Source: AWTP1-18 sp036504515
Lineage (GTDB): Bacteria > Pseudomonadota > Gammaproteobacteria > Burkholderiales > Rhodocyclaceae
Direction of reading: 5' to 3'
Assembly (NCBI GenBank): GCA_036504515.1
Contig: DASXVA010000007.1
Coordinates: 124,001-188,000 of the forward strand
Length of the DNA stretch: 64,000 nucleotides
In this document: in pieces, positions 23,097-31,974 of the stretch
How positions within the stretch are numbered: position 1 is the stretch's first letter
How the letters are laid out: each line of letters begins with the position of its first letter
Notes under the pieces: model-generated
What the model was told of the DNA's origin: nothing
Seen by the model: only the letters and a program-made list of their open reading frames with translations
The model's database searches: none
Made by a program: the position numbers and the translations under genes

Positions 23097-24902
23097 ATGA
23101 TGCTTTTGCGCAAACTTGGATTTGTCGTTGGCCGTAAACACCGGTCGGCCTATCTGAGGCTGCTGCTGCTGTTGCTGGCTGGCGCCCTGTTCGAGGCCTT
23201 GGGTGTGGGTGGAGTGCTACCCTTCTTGGCTGCGCTTTCCGATGCCGAAAAAATCCTGGCGAACCCGCACGTTGTGCGCTTGCTGGACTTGCTCGAGCTG
23301 TCGCGCACCACGGACGTCCTGGTGCAGTTGACTGGCCTTGCAATGGTCGGCCTGATGGTCATGAAGGGGCTGGTTGCATTCTGGGCGAGCCGCAGCCAGG
23401 TTGCGCTCTTGTTCAAAGAACGCGCCCGGATCACGCAGCAGCTGTTCGGCCACTACATGCTCATTCCTTATTCGCAGCACTTGAACAAGAACATGGCTGA
23501 AGTGATCCACTTGGCCACGGGCGTCTCGACAACCTTTACCACGGTATACATGGCCGCGCTGCTGACAATCGTTACCGAAACAATGGTCAGTCTGGCGCTA
23601 CTTGCCATGCTCATGCTGATCAATGCCTGGGCGGTATTCGTAGTCGGCGTGCTTACGGTGCTGGTGGGATGGACCTACATGGCGCTGACCAGGGCCCGTT
23701 CGCGTCGGCTGGGGGAGCAGCAGCACCGGGTCGTGATCGCGACCAACAAGTGCCTGATCGAGGGATTGAGCGCCCTCAAGGAAGTACGTGTCTACGGTGC
23801 CGCGTCGCATTTCCTGTCCAGGCTTGAAAAACTGAACCACGCCTACACTGCGGTAAGCACGAGCACCACGATCTTTAACCAGATGCCCAGACTGATAACT
23901 GAAACCGCATTTATGGTGGCAGTGATCGGCTCGGTGATGTACCTCAGCTACGTTGGGTTCGACCTGAAGCAGGTGATCCCACTGTTGGTAGTGTTTGGCA
24001 TGGCGTTCATGCGCATAATGCCATCGTTCAATCGGATACTGACTGCGTTCACAGTTATGCGTCTCAACGAGTCAGCACTGGACATGCTTTACAGGGAGTT
24101 GACCGAAACCGATTACGACACGTCTCCGGACGCGCTGATTGCTCGACCGGAGAGGGCAGCATCGTTTGATCGGGCTATTGAACTCAATGACCTGAACTAC
24201 ACCTATCCTGGTGCCCCCGCGCCATCCCTTGCCGGCATCACTTTGTCTATACGCAAGGGGCAGACGATCGCCCTAGTCGGGAAATCAGGCTCGGGAAAGA
24301 CCACGCTAATCGACATCCTGTTGGGCCTACTGAGGCCGAGTTGCGGCGAGTTGACTATCGATGGGCATGAGGTGATGGATTTGTCCGGGTTGCAAGGTGT
24401 AGTCGGCTATATCCCGCAAAGCATCTACCTGACGGATGACACGCTGCGGCGCAACGTGGCATTTGGTGTGGATGACGACGCTATCGACGAGGAGGCCATC
24501 CGTCGTGCCGTTCATGCGGCCCAACTGGATGCGTATGTCGATACGTTGCCGGAGGGTCTGGACTCGACAGTCGGTGATCGAGGAGTGAGATTGTCGGGTG
24601 GGCAGCGGCAGCGTGTTGGGATCGCCAGGGCGCTATATCGAGATCCAGCGATCTTGGTGCTGGACGAGGCGACCAGTGCGCTGGATGTGGAAACTGAGGT
24701 CGCTGTGACCGATGCAATCCGCGAACTGGGCAAGCACAAGACCTTGATTGTGGTCGCGCATCGGCTTTCGACTGTGCGGGACTGCGAAGTGTTGTACTTG
24801 CTTGAAGAGGGGAAGATCGTGGCCCAAGGCAGTTATGACGAGCTTGTTCGTCAGAATAAATGGTTTAGCAAAATCTCTGAACTTAATTCCGCCTCTCATT
24901 GA
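23097..24902 (+). CDS. ABC transporter, membrane-ATPase fusion (PglK/MsbA-like lipid-linked glycan flippase)
   Basis: The 601-residue protein has an N-terminal membrane domain of about six helices (residues ~15-310) and a C-terminal ATPase with Walker A GKSGSGKTT, Q-loop GYIPQSIYL, signature LSGGQRQRVGIARAL, Walker B ILVLDEATSALD and switch His (VVAHRLS). This single-chain exporter layout matches PglK and MsbA. In this locus it probably flips a lipid-linked oligosaccharide. A Wzx is also encoded (38576), so two routes may coexist. ATG 23097 (MMLLRK) is the chosen start; TTG 23046 gives 17 extra residues. Confidence 0.85.
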   Translation: MMLLRKLGFVVGRKHRSAYLRLLLLLLAGALFEALGVGGVLPFLAALSDAEKILANPHVVRLLDLLELSRTTDVLVQLTGLAMVGLMVMKGLVAFWASRSQVALLFKERARITQQLFGHYMLIPYSQHLNKNMAEVIHLATGVSTTFTTVYMAALLTIVTETMVSLALLAMLMLINAWAVFVVGVLTVLVGWTYMALTRARSRRLGEQQHRVVIATNKCLIEGLSALKEVRVYGAASHFLSRLEKLNHAYTAVSTSTTIFNQMPRLITETAFMVAVIGSVMYLSYVGFDLKQVIPLLVVFGMAFMRIMPSFNRILTAFTVMRLNESALDMLYRELTETDYDTSPDALIARPERAASFDRAIELNDLNYTYPGAPAPSLAGITLSIRKGQTIALVGKSGSGKTTLIDILLGLLRPSCGELTIDGHEVMDLSGLQGVVGYIPQSIYLTDDTLRRNVAFGVDDDAIDEEAIRRAVHAAQLDAYVDTLPEGLDSTVGDRGVRLSGGQRQRVGIARALYRDPAILVLDEATSALDVETEVAVTDAIRELGKHKTLIVVAHRLSTVRDCEVLYLLEEGKIVAQGSYDELVRQNKWFSKISELNSASH

Positions 24903-24922
24903 GACAGCACTTTTTATCTACC

Positions 24923-25927
24923 ATGACAGTTCTGATTTCGATTTGCATACCAACATATAACGGCGAGAAGGTATTGCCTGAGACGTTGGACAGTATCTTG
25001 GGGCAGATTCTGGACGGGATGGAAGTGATCCTATGCGATGATGGTTCATCCGACAGAACCCTGGAGATTGCGCAGCGCTATGAGGCAAGCCATCACCAAG
25101 TAAAAGTATTTCAGAACCCTTGCAACCTAGGTATGGACCGGAATTTTGCTCAGTCTGTACAGCACAGCACTGGTAAGTATGTCTGGTTCTCAGGGCAAGA
25201 TGATATCTTCGAACCCGGTGCGGTTGCCAAGGTATTCCAGGTACTGAATCAGCGTCCGGATTTGGGAATGATCTATCTGAATTACCGGTTCTTGAGTGGG
25301 GATTTGTCACGTACCGTGGCTCCGCCGCTACTCGATATGTCTGCCGACCAAGTATTCCACGGCGCAGCTGAGTATTTCAAAGCCATCGACCATGCGCCCA
25401 GTTTCCTACCTGCTACCGTCATGCGTAGGAATTTCTGGGATAAAGTGCCGATCGATCAGTTCTTCGGAACGCACTATGTGCAAGTCGCGGTCTGGCTGTA
25501 TAACGCTCGCGATTCTGAAATCTATGTGATCGCAAGTCCAGACTTCATTTCCTGCAGAATGCCGGAAGAGTCCTGGAAATTCACTGGTGGGAAGATGTTG
25601 TTCGAAATCTTCACCGGGAAATTTTTTGTCTATAAAACAATACACTTACTCGGCGACGACTATGTTCCGGCACGAATTTCTAACTGGTTTGAAAATGACT
25701 ATTTCCATCGATATTTTAGGAAGTTGGTAGTACTCAAGTCCATGGGGCTGGAGGTTACGTCCGAACATCGGCGTCGGGTACGTGCAGTTGCGCATGGTCC
25801 GTTCCATTTCTACTGTTGCTTGTTGCCGGCGCTGCTAGTGCCAAACTGGCTCGCGAGTGCGATCATGCGTGTGCATTCATGGATTCGGCGCCGTGACCCT
25901 GGTGCAACTCAACCTTTAGTGTATTAA
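24923..25927 (+). CDS. Glycosyltransferase family 2
   Basis: The 334-residue protein opens with ISICIPTYNGEKVLPETLDS and has CDDGSSDRTLEIAQRYE and the substrate-binding GKYVWFSGQDDIFEPGAV, the GT-A motifs of GT2. A hydrophobic stretch near the C-terminus (HFYCCLLPALLVPNWLAS) suggests membrane association. ATG 24923 is preferred to the TTG at 24899, which overlaps the ABC transporter stop. Donor and acceptor unknown. Confidence 0.83.
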   Translation: MTVLISICIPTYNGEKVLPETLDSILGQILDGMEVILCDDGSSDRTLEIAQRYEASHHQVKVFQNPCNLGMDRNFAQSVQHSTGKYVWFSGQDDIFEPGAVAKVFQVLNQRPDLGMIYLNYRFLSGDLSRTVAPPLLDMSADQVFHGAAEYFKAIDHAPSFLPATVMRRNFWDKVPIDQFFGTHYVQVAVWLYNARDSEIYVIASPDFISCRMPEESWKFTGGKMLFEIFTGKFFVYKTIHLLGDDYVPARISNWFENDYFHRYFRKLVVLKSMGLEVTSEHRRRVRAVAHGPFHFYCCLLPALLVPNWLASAIMRVHSWIRRRDPGATQPLVY

Positions 25928-25939
25928 ACCGTTTTATTC

Positions 25940-26719
25940 ATGAGACTAAAAGACATTGCTCGTACGGTAACGCCGCCGCTTATATGGAACGGACTGCGCC
26001 GCTTTCGGCAGCGCGATAGAGGATGGTTTGGCGATTATCCGGATTGGGCGCATGCGCTTGAGCACGAAGAGGGTTACGCGACCGACGAGATTCTTGAGCG
26101 CATGAAAGATGTGCATCTTAGGTTGCAATCTGGTGAACTGTCGGAAAAACCGGACCCCAACCTACTCGGCTATCTCCTGTTGGCCACAACAATTCTGAAA
26201 CCGATGCGGGTGATGGATTTCGGTGGCAGTCTAGGGCGGCAGTATTTCAGAGTGCGAAATCTGCTGGACCTCGGCTGCCACTACACATGGGGCATCGTTG
26301 AGCAGGATAACTTTGTGCAGTATGGTAATCAGTTTTTCGCCAATGAACAGTTGCGGTTTTACGGGGATGCAGCCACTTGCATGGCAGCCGAGTTGCCGAA
26401 CGTCCTGCTGGCATCAAACGCTCTGCAGTACTTCAGCGATCCGTATGCCCAGCTTGATATCCTTTTGGGAGGGGGCATCGACTACGTGATCGTACATGAC
26501 CTGCCGGTGAGCCTGACAGGGAAAGAGCGCATCACTATTCAAAGGGTGGACCCAAATATCTACAAGGCAACATTGGCGTGCCGACTGTTTTCTGAGGCCA
26601 ACTTACTTACGTACTTTACCGAACGTGGCTTTCGTCTGTTGCATTCCTACCGGACTGCAATGCATGACGTATGCGATTTTCGCGGCTATGTATTCAAACG
26701 TCGGTGCGATGCGGTCTAG
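25940..26719 (+). CDS. Putative methyltransferase, TIGR04325 type
   Basis: The 259-residue protein has VMDFGGSLGRQYFRVRNLL in place of the usual SAM loop, WGIVEQDNFVQYG, and LLASNALQYFSDPY, the pattern of the LIC12133/TIGR04325 putative methyltransferases found in polysaccharide loci. It lies 12 bases after the GT2 gene. A sugar O-methylation role is inferred; the family is not well characterised. Confidence 0.72.
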   Translation: MRLKDIARTVTPPLIWNGLRRFRQRDRGWFGDYPDWAHALEHEEGYATDEILERMKDVHLRLQSGELSEKPDPNLLGYLLLATTILKPMRVMDFGGSLGRQYFRVRNLLDLGCHYTWGIVEQDNFVQYGNQFFANEQLRFYGDAATCMAAELPNVLLASNALQYFSDPYAQLDILLGGGIDYVIVHDLPVSLTGKERITIQRVDPNIYKATLACRLFSEANLLTYFTERGFRLLHSYRTAMHDVCDFRGYVFKRRCDAV

Positions 26720-26720
26720 T

Positions 26721-27740
26721 ATGGATCTGCGGCCATCGGCCCATTGGCTCGGAGGAATCAAGAATTGCTGCAGACGGTATGCCTTCGTGCGTCTAGGGTG
26801 GGAGGTCATTCGGGTTCCGTATCGCATCGTAGCCTTGCATCTTCATTTGGCTCGGGCGGTGGCTTCTGGGTCAGTCAAGGCAGCCACAGGTAAGGTCGAA
26901 ATTTGCAGAGACCAAGCACTGGCAAGCGATGTAGGGGGCGATGCGCATCCCATGCGTTTTCCGCTGTTTACCTTGGCCAGAACACCTGATCAAAGAAAGC
27001 AGGTCTTTCGCGCGACATATCGCGGTTCAGAGGCCTGTTATTCCGTGAATTTTATACGCCACGCCACCAACATTACCTTTGTAAATAGTTATGCGGAAAT
27101 CCCTTCACCTGTGTTTCTTTGTATTGTGCAGGCAGTCTTGCGACGATTAATCTGGACCTCATCAATTCGGTCTCAGAGAAACATCACAAGTTATGCTTCA
27201 TTCATGCGTACTGATGCCATGGATGAGTATGTCGCGGAACTGACCTGCGGTGCGGAAGCCTACCGCGCCAGCCTAGGGAAGAAAACACGCTTCAACACTA
27301 GGTATTATTGGGACCGGCTGCAGGCGGACTTTCCCGGTATCACAGCGTTACCTTTTGACAGGGGGGAGTTGGCACATGGTGACTTTGCTCACTTCGTGTC
27401 CCTGGTGGAAAAGCGGTATCCCGGTGGATACTGGAGCGGATTCCTACCGGAACCGGTCTTCACTCTATTTCGGGAGAATGTGGTCGGGCTGATTGTGAGA
27501 AACCAGGGGAAGCCGATCGCATTTAACATCTTCTATCGTCATGCGGATGATCTTATATTCACCGGCAATGTTTTTGATGACAGCTATGACAAGTACAGTC
27601 TGGGGTTTGTCACTACGTACATGTCGATTATCCAGGCCGCTAAACAAGGAATTGCCAAAGTTATTCTTGGGGGGGGGGATTTTGGTTACAAATCAAGACT
27701 CTCAACTGCCAGTCGGCCGGTTAGCGAGTCCTTCATGTAG
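26721..27740 (+). CDS. GNAT/FemAB-like acyltransferase with an internal G10 tract
   Basis: The 339-residue protein resembles the CelD/BcsL-type GNAT family (Acetyltransf_6): SLGKKTRFNTRYYWDRLQAD, then VGLIVRNQGKPIAFNIFYRH, VFDDSYDKYSLGFV and VILGGGDFGYKSRL near the end. Such enzymes acylate sugars. Codons 317-320 include a run of ten G residues (27669-27678). Losing or gaining one G changes the last ~20 residues: nine Gs extend the frame to the TAA at 27772-27774 right before the next ATG, while eleven Gs stop early. The start is uncertain: ATG 26721 or 26709, both with weak ribosome-binding sites, just after the stop of the previous gene. Confidence 0.68.
   Translation: MDLRPSAHWLGGIKNCCRRYAFVRLGWEVIRVPYRIVALHLHLARAVASGSVKAATGKVEICRDQALASDVGGDAHPMRFPLFTLARTPDQRKQVFRATYRGSEACYSVNFIRHATNITFVNSYAEIPSPVFLCIVQAVLRRLIWTSSIRSQRNITSYASFMRTDAMDEYVAELTCGAEAYRASLGKKTRFNTRYYWDRLQADFPGITALPFDRGELAHGDFAHFVSLVEKRYPGGYWSGFLPEPVFTLFRENVVGLIVRNQGKPIAFNIFYRHADDLIFTGNVFDDSYDKYSLGFVTTYMSIIQAAKQGIAKVILGGGDFGYKSRLSTASRPVSESFM
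27669..27678 (+). repeat. Homopolymer of ten G residues inside the acyltransferase gene
   Basis: This is the longest mononucleotide run I found in the window; other G runs reach 8 or 9. It lies in the coding strand close to the 3' end of the GNAT-like gene and would change its reading frame if its length varied. It is a candidate slipped-strand (phase-variable) switch, or a sequencing-prone site. Confidence 0.85.
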
Positions 27741-27774
27741 TCGCGGATCGCTGAAGCTGGAACAGTTGAAGTAA

Positions 27775-29133
27775 ATGACGATTGTTGTACAGATCCCTGG
27801 CGGTGGGTGGCAGGCAGAAAAACGCTATGTCGCGGAATGCGTGTTGCGGAATTTTCTAGGCATTAAGGACTTTAGCCTGTGCGTGGGTGAGCCCGACGAA
27901 TGGGTGCTGTTTGATAGTTCTATTGGTGATACAGCGCTTCGCCTTCGCCTGCCAAATTTATTCTTCCCTGAGGAGAAGCCGGCGATATATCTGACACAGT
28001 TGCACTTAGACGCATGGGGTGTGAGGAGCCAAACGTTGCCGGCGGTCATGATCGGCATCCAAGGATACCCGGCCGATGATATTCCATTGGTCTTTGTTAG
28101 GCAGGAATGCCGCAATGTTTCAGACATTGATCTATTCGGCACAATATTTTTTTATCTAACTCGCTACGAGGAATACGTATTAGGTTCCGGTGATGAATTA
28201 GACCGCTTCGTGTCCCACCAGTCGGTTGTGAGAGCATTCCATGCTCGACCGGTCGCAGATGAGTATGTCTGGCTGATCCGATATCTGTTAGAGCGGAAAT
28301 TGCCGGGGATACTGCTGGCACAACCAGAATACTCTCTAGAAGTGAGCCATGATGTCGATATTCCACATTCCTGGGTAGGAGCTAATGCTGGAACTTTGGT
28401 TCGCACGGTAGCCCGCCGGCTGCTAAAGGAGGCTTCGCTGCGCGGAGCAGTGCGATCGCTCCGGTCATATTGGAATACCAGTCATGATCCGGCATACTGT
28501 TTTGACTGGATGATGGATAAAACCGAGGCTCTAGGACTGCAGGCGACTTATTACTTCTTGGTCGGTGGGACGCATCCCCTTGACGTCAACTATGAAATTT
28601 CGGCAAAGCCGATCGCGACTTTGCTGGATTCCGTGGCAACCCGTGGGCATGCGATAGGGCTACATGGCAGCATAGAAAGTGCCTATGACGAGTCTTTAAT
28701 GCGAACAGAAGTGCAAGCGTTGGAGGCAGCGACTGGATATTTGGTGCATAAAGTGCGGCAACACTACCTGCGGTTTTCCGTACCTACCACATGGCGCATC
28801 ATTGAGGCTGCTGGATTGACCGATGATGCCACCTTAGGATTTGCGGACCGAGCGGGATTCCGGTGCGGTTCAGCACGGCGCTTCCCGGTGTTCGACGTTT
28901 GCACAGCAGCATCAATTCCTGTTTTCGAGACCCCGTTGATCTGTATGGAGCACTCGCTTCTTGACCCTGCTTACCAGGGCCTCGCACCTGACCAAGCCTA
29001 TGAGTACTCAACGCGACTGGTGGATCAGGTCAAGGCCTACGGCGGGAATTTTTCACTGCTCTGGCACAACCACAACTTGGTGACAGAGGTGCAACGGGAT
29101 CTATTCCAGCAGATACTTAAATATGCGTCTTAA
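27775..29133 (+). CDS. Polysaccharide deacetylase family protein (with N-terminal DUF7033-like domain)
   Basis: The 452-residue protein has an N-terminal domain (about 1-180) typical of this O-antigen-locus group (DIDLFGTIFFYLTRYEEYV) and a NodB-like domain beginning with SLEVSHDVDIPHSW, whose Asp residues substitute for the FDDG box, later YFLVGGTHPLD, GHAIGLHGS with the metal His, and a C-terminal SLLWHNHNLV. Lacking a signal peptide, it probably acts in the cytoplasm. The ATG follows one base after a TAA that would end the upstream gene in its shifted frame. Substrate unknown. Confidence 0.72.
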   Translation: MTIVVQIPGGGWQAEKRYVAECVLRNFLGIKDFSLCVGEPDEWVLFDSSIGDTALRLRLPNLFFPEEKPAIYLTQLHLDAWGVRSQTLPAVMIGIQGYPADDIPLVFVRQECRNVSDIDLFGTIFFYLTRYEEYVLGSGDELDRFVSHQSVVRAFHARPVADEYVWLIRYLLERKLPGILLAQPEYSLEVSHDVDIPHSWVGANAGTLVRTVARRLLKEASLRGAVRSLRSYWNTSHDPAYCFDWMMDKTEALGLQATYYFLVGGTHPLDVNYEISAKPIATLLDSVATRGHAIGLHGSIESAYDESLMRTEVQALEAATGYLVHKVRQHYLRFSVPTTWRIIEAAGLTDDATLGFADRAGFRCGSARRFPVFDVCTAASIPVFETPLICMEHSLLDPAYQGLAPDQAYEYSTRLVDQVKAYGGNFSLLWHNHNLVTEVQRDLFQQILKYAS

Positions 29134-29144
29134 AGGAACTAACT

Positions 29145-30227
29145 ATGAGTGAGGCCCTAGGTTTTGCATTGGTCGGGTGTGGGCGGATCGCAAAAAAACA
29201 TGCAGATATTCTGGCCGAAGGCTTGGTTAATTGCGCCAGGCTTGCCGCGGTCTGCGATTGCAGGGAAGATCGAGCCAAGAGCTTTGGGGAGAAATACGGG
29301 GTGCCGTGGTTCCTCGATATGCATGAAATGATGAAATCACTGCAAGTCCAAATTGATGTAGTGAGCATTCTTACCGAAAGCGGCAACCATGCGAAGCACA
29401 CGATTGCTCTAGCACCTTACGGGAAGCATTTAGTGGTCGAGAAGCCGATGGCTCTGACTTTGGATGATGCAGATTCAATGATTAAAGCCTGCGACGATTC
29501 AGGGGTAAAACTCTTTGTCGTAAAGCAAAACCGTTACAACCTGCCTATACAAAAGGTGCGGGAAGCGGTAGAGGCTGAGCGTTTCGGTAAGATGGTCATG
29601 GGTACAGTGCGGGTGCGTTGGTGCAGACCTCAAGAATACTATGACCAAGACGCCTGGCGCGGTACCTGGGCCATGGATGGCGGTGTTTTCACAAACCAAG
29701 CGAGCCATCATGTAGATATGTTGGAATGGATGCTAGGTGATCCGGTATCGGTGTTTGCCAAATCAACCACTGCCCTTGTCGACATTGAAGCCGAGGACAC
29801 AGGGGTTGCGGTGATCACTTTCCGTAATGGCGCATTGGGAATTGTTGAGGCCACTACAGCCGTCCGACCAAAGGATCTGGAGGGCTCACTTTCTCTTATA
29901 GGCGAAAAAGGAACAATCGAGGTAGGAGGTTTTGCGTTAAATCAGATGAAGACATGGAACTTCGTCGATGCGGCGGAGGGCGATGGCGAAGTGCTGGAAA
30001 AATATCGTCAGAATCCGCCCAATGTCTACGGGTTCGGCCATGTGGCCTATTTGGCCCATGTGGTGGACGTTATCTGCAACGGTAAGCGCTGCCTGATTGA
30101 CGGCTTGGAGGGACGCAAATCACTGGAATTGATCTCCGCTATATACGAGTCGATTGAGACTGGACAGGAGGTATTTCTCCGCTTCAAGTCCAAGAAATCG
30201 CGCCTAGGCAAGAAAGCTGTGCAGTGA
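29145..30227 (+). CDS. wlbA: Gfo/Idh/MocA oxidoreductase, WlbA/WbpB-like UDP-GlcNAcA 3-dehydrogenase
   Basis: The 360-residue protein has the NAD motif ALVGCGRIAKKH, the family EKPMALTLDDAD box, and the WlbA-type FVVKQNRYN, then RWCRPQEYYDQDAWRGTW and GGVFTNQASHHVDMLEW (active-site Asn/His). WlbA oxidises C3 of UDP-N-acetylglucosaminuronic acid with NAD regenerated by 2-oxoglutarate. The next two genes encode an acetyltransferase and an aminotransferase, completing the WlbA-B-C set. The UDP-GlcNAc 6-dehydrogenase (WbpA) that would supply the uronic acid is not in the window. Confidence 0.83.
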   Translation: MSEALGFALVGCGRIAKKHADILAEGLVNCARLAAVCDCREDRAKSFGEKYGVPWFLDMHEMMKSLQVQIDVVSILTESGNHAKHTIALAPYGKHLVVEKPMALTLDDADSMIKACDDSGVKLFVVKQNRYNLPIQKVREAVEAERFGKMVMGTVRVRWCRPQEYYDQDAWRGTWAMDGGVFTNQASHHVDMLEWMLGDPVSVFAKSTTALVDIEAEDTGVAVITFRNGALGIVEATTAVRPKDLEGSLSLIGEKGTIEVGGFALNQMKTWNFVDAAEGDGEVLEKYRQNPPNVYGFGHVAYLAHVVDVICNGKRCLIDGLEGRKSLELISAIYESIETGQEVFLRFKSKKSRLGKKAVQ

Positions 30228-30862
30228 AGAGCGTTCAGATCGCTTCCACGTCAGTTGTGCGGGATGGGGTGCGCTTCAAAGGCAATGCTTTGGTTGAGGA
30301 TTTCTGCATCATCGGCGCCCCATCTGCAAATGCTGGTGCAAATTTCTCCGAGACAATAATCGGCGACGATGTAGTCATTCGATCGCACGTGGTGATCTAC
30401 GCAGGTAATCATATTGGAAACCAGGTCCATATCGGCAACAAAGCCAATATTCGGGAATCGAATCAAATCGGTGATCGCGTCAGCATTGGTACTCTGAGTG
30501 TGGTGGAACACCATGTGGTCATCGAGGATGACGTGCGTATCCATAGTCAGGTTTTCGTGCCGGAATACTCAGTACTAAAAAATGGAGCATGGTTGGGGCC
30601 CAATGTAGTCCTGACCAATGCAAAATACCCTAAGTCACCCGGTACCAAAGCCGGCCTTCGCGGTGTGGTGATTGAGGAAGGTGCAAAGATCGGCGCTAAT
30701 GCCACAATCTTGCCGGGGGTGGTGATCGGCCGCAACGCTCTGGTCGGGGCCGGCGCGGTGGTTACCCAAAATGTGCCTCCGAATGCCGTGGTAGCTGGCA
30801 ATCCGGCCCGCGTCATCAACCAAATCGAAAATCTCCCCTATCCCGCGGATAACCAAACATGA
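30224..30862 (+). CDS. Left-handed beta-helix acetyltransferase, WlbB/WbpD-like
   Basis: The 212-residue protein consists largely of hexapeptide repeats ([LIV]-G-x-x repeats such as IGDDVVIRSHVVIYAGNHIG, VHIGNKANI, IEEGAKIGANATILPGVVIG), with the C-terminal cap VVAGNPARVINQ. In the WlbABC pathway it N-acetylates the 3-amino group of a UDP-2-acetamido-3-amino-uronic acid. GTG start at 30224 overlaps the oxidoreductase stop; the 3' end overlaps the aminotransferase gene. Confidence 0.82.
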   Translation: MKSVQIASTSVVRDGVRFKGNALVEDFCIIGAPSANAGANFSETIIGDDVVIRSHVVIYAGNHIGNQVHIGNKANIRESNQIGDRVSIGTLSVVEHHVVIEDDVRIHSQVFVPEYSVLKNGAWLGPNVVLTNAKYPKSPGTKAGLRGVVIEEGAKIGANATILPGVVIGRNALVGAGAVVTQNVPPNAVVAGNPARVINQIENLPYPADNQT

Positions 30863-31968
30863 CACCAAACACTATTCCGCTCGTGAATCTGAAAGCTCAG
30901 CATCGCAAACTCAGATCACGCCTGCTCTCGACGATTGAGGATGTCATAGACAGCAGCGACTTTATCCAGGGGCGATACGCAGAAATGTTCGAGCGCAGTT
31001 TCGCGAGCTTGCTGGGTACCCCTCATGTTGTTGGATGCAGTAGCGGAACATCAGCTCTTTCTTTGGCACTGGAATGTTCCGGTGTTGGTGAGGGTGCTGA
31101 AGTTATTACGGTAAGCAATACCTTCTTTGCCACTGCTGAAGCGATCTGCAACGTTGGTGCTACCCCGGTCTTTGTTGATGTCCACCCGGGCACCTACACC
31201 ATGGATCTGGACGCGATGGAAGCCGCAATCACTCAGCGAACGCGAGCAATTATCCCGGTGCACCTGTTTGGCGTTCCCTGCGACATGCCGGCCATTATGG
31301 AAATCGCAGTCCGTCATGGACTGATAGTAATCGAAGATTGCGCCCAGGCACACCTTGCCTCTTATAAGGGAAAGTGTGTCGGTACCTTCGGTAATTTCGG
31401 GGGGTTTAGTTTCTTCCCGGGCAAAAACCTTGGTGCGCTTGGAGATGCCGGCTGCATCACGGTGCAGCGCGATGAAGATGATCTTGTGCTACGCAAACTG
31501 CGCAACCATGGCCGCATTGGAAAATACGAACATGATATGGTGGCCTACAACCACCGCATCGACGGACTACAGGCGGCGGTGCTGTCGGTCAAGCTCGAGT
31601 TTTTGGAGGAGTGGACTGCACGTCGTATTGCTAACTCGGGGTTGTACGACCGAGCACTGGATTGCCTCGGGGTCAAGCGCATCCAGCCACCATCCGCGGG
31701 CCGCACTGTTTACCATCTGTATGTCATCGAAGTGGACGACCGTGACCGTCTACTACAGGCATTCCAGGGGCAGAACATACAGGTTGGCGTTCATTACCCA
31801 CTGCCTTTGCACTTGCAACCAGCTCTTAAGTCATTCGGGAAGGGCGCTGGTAGTCTACCGGTGACCGAGCGGGCAGCGCAACGGATGGTTAGCCTGCCCA
31901 TGTGCCCGGAGTTGACTCAAGAGGAAATTGAGCGGGTGGTAGACGTGGTTCGGCAGTTTGTTTCCTGA
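30859..31968 (+). CDS. DegT/DnrJ/EryC1/StrS aminotransferase, WlbC/WbpE-like
   Basis: The 369-residue PLP enzyme has CSSGTSALSLALE (phosphate-binding), VSNTFFATAEA, VIEDCAQAHLA with the PLP-stacking region, and the Schiff-base Lys189 in FSFFPGKNLGALGD. With WlbA- and WlbB-like genes just upstream it is best read as the 3-aminotransferase making UDP-GlcNAc3NA. It also is one of the two aminotransferases in the locus that could serve the nonulosonate route, which lacks its own. Confidence 0.83.
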   Translation: MTPNTIPLVNLKAQHRKLRSRLLSTIEDVIDSSDFIQGRYAEMFERSFASLLGTPHVVGCSSGTSALSLALECSGVGEGAEVITVSNTFFATAEAICNVGATPVFVDVHPGTYTMDLDAMEAAITQRTRAIIPVHLFGVPCDMPAIMEIAVRHGLIVIEDCAQAHLASYKGKCVGTFGNFGGFSFFPGKNLGALGDAGCITVQRDEDDLVLRKLRNHGRIGKYEHDMVAYNHRIDGLQAAVLSVKLEFLEEWTARRIANSGLYDRALDCLGVKRIQPPSAGRTVYHLYVIEVDDRDRLLQAFQGQNIQVGVHYPLPLHLQPALKSFGKGAGSLPVTERAAQRMVSLPMCPELTQEEIERVVDVVRQFVS

Positions 31969-31974
31969 AAATCG

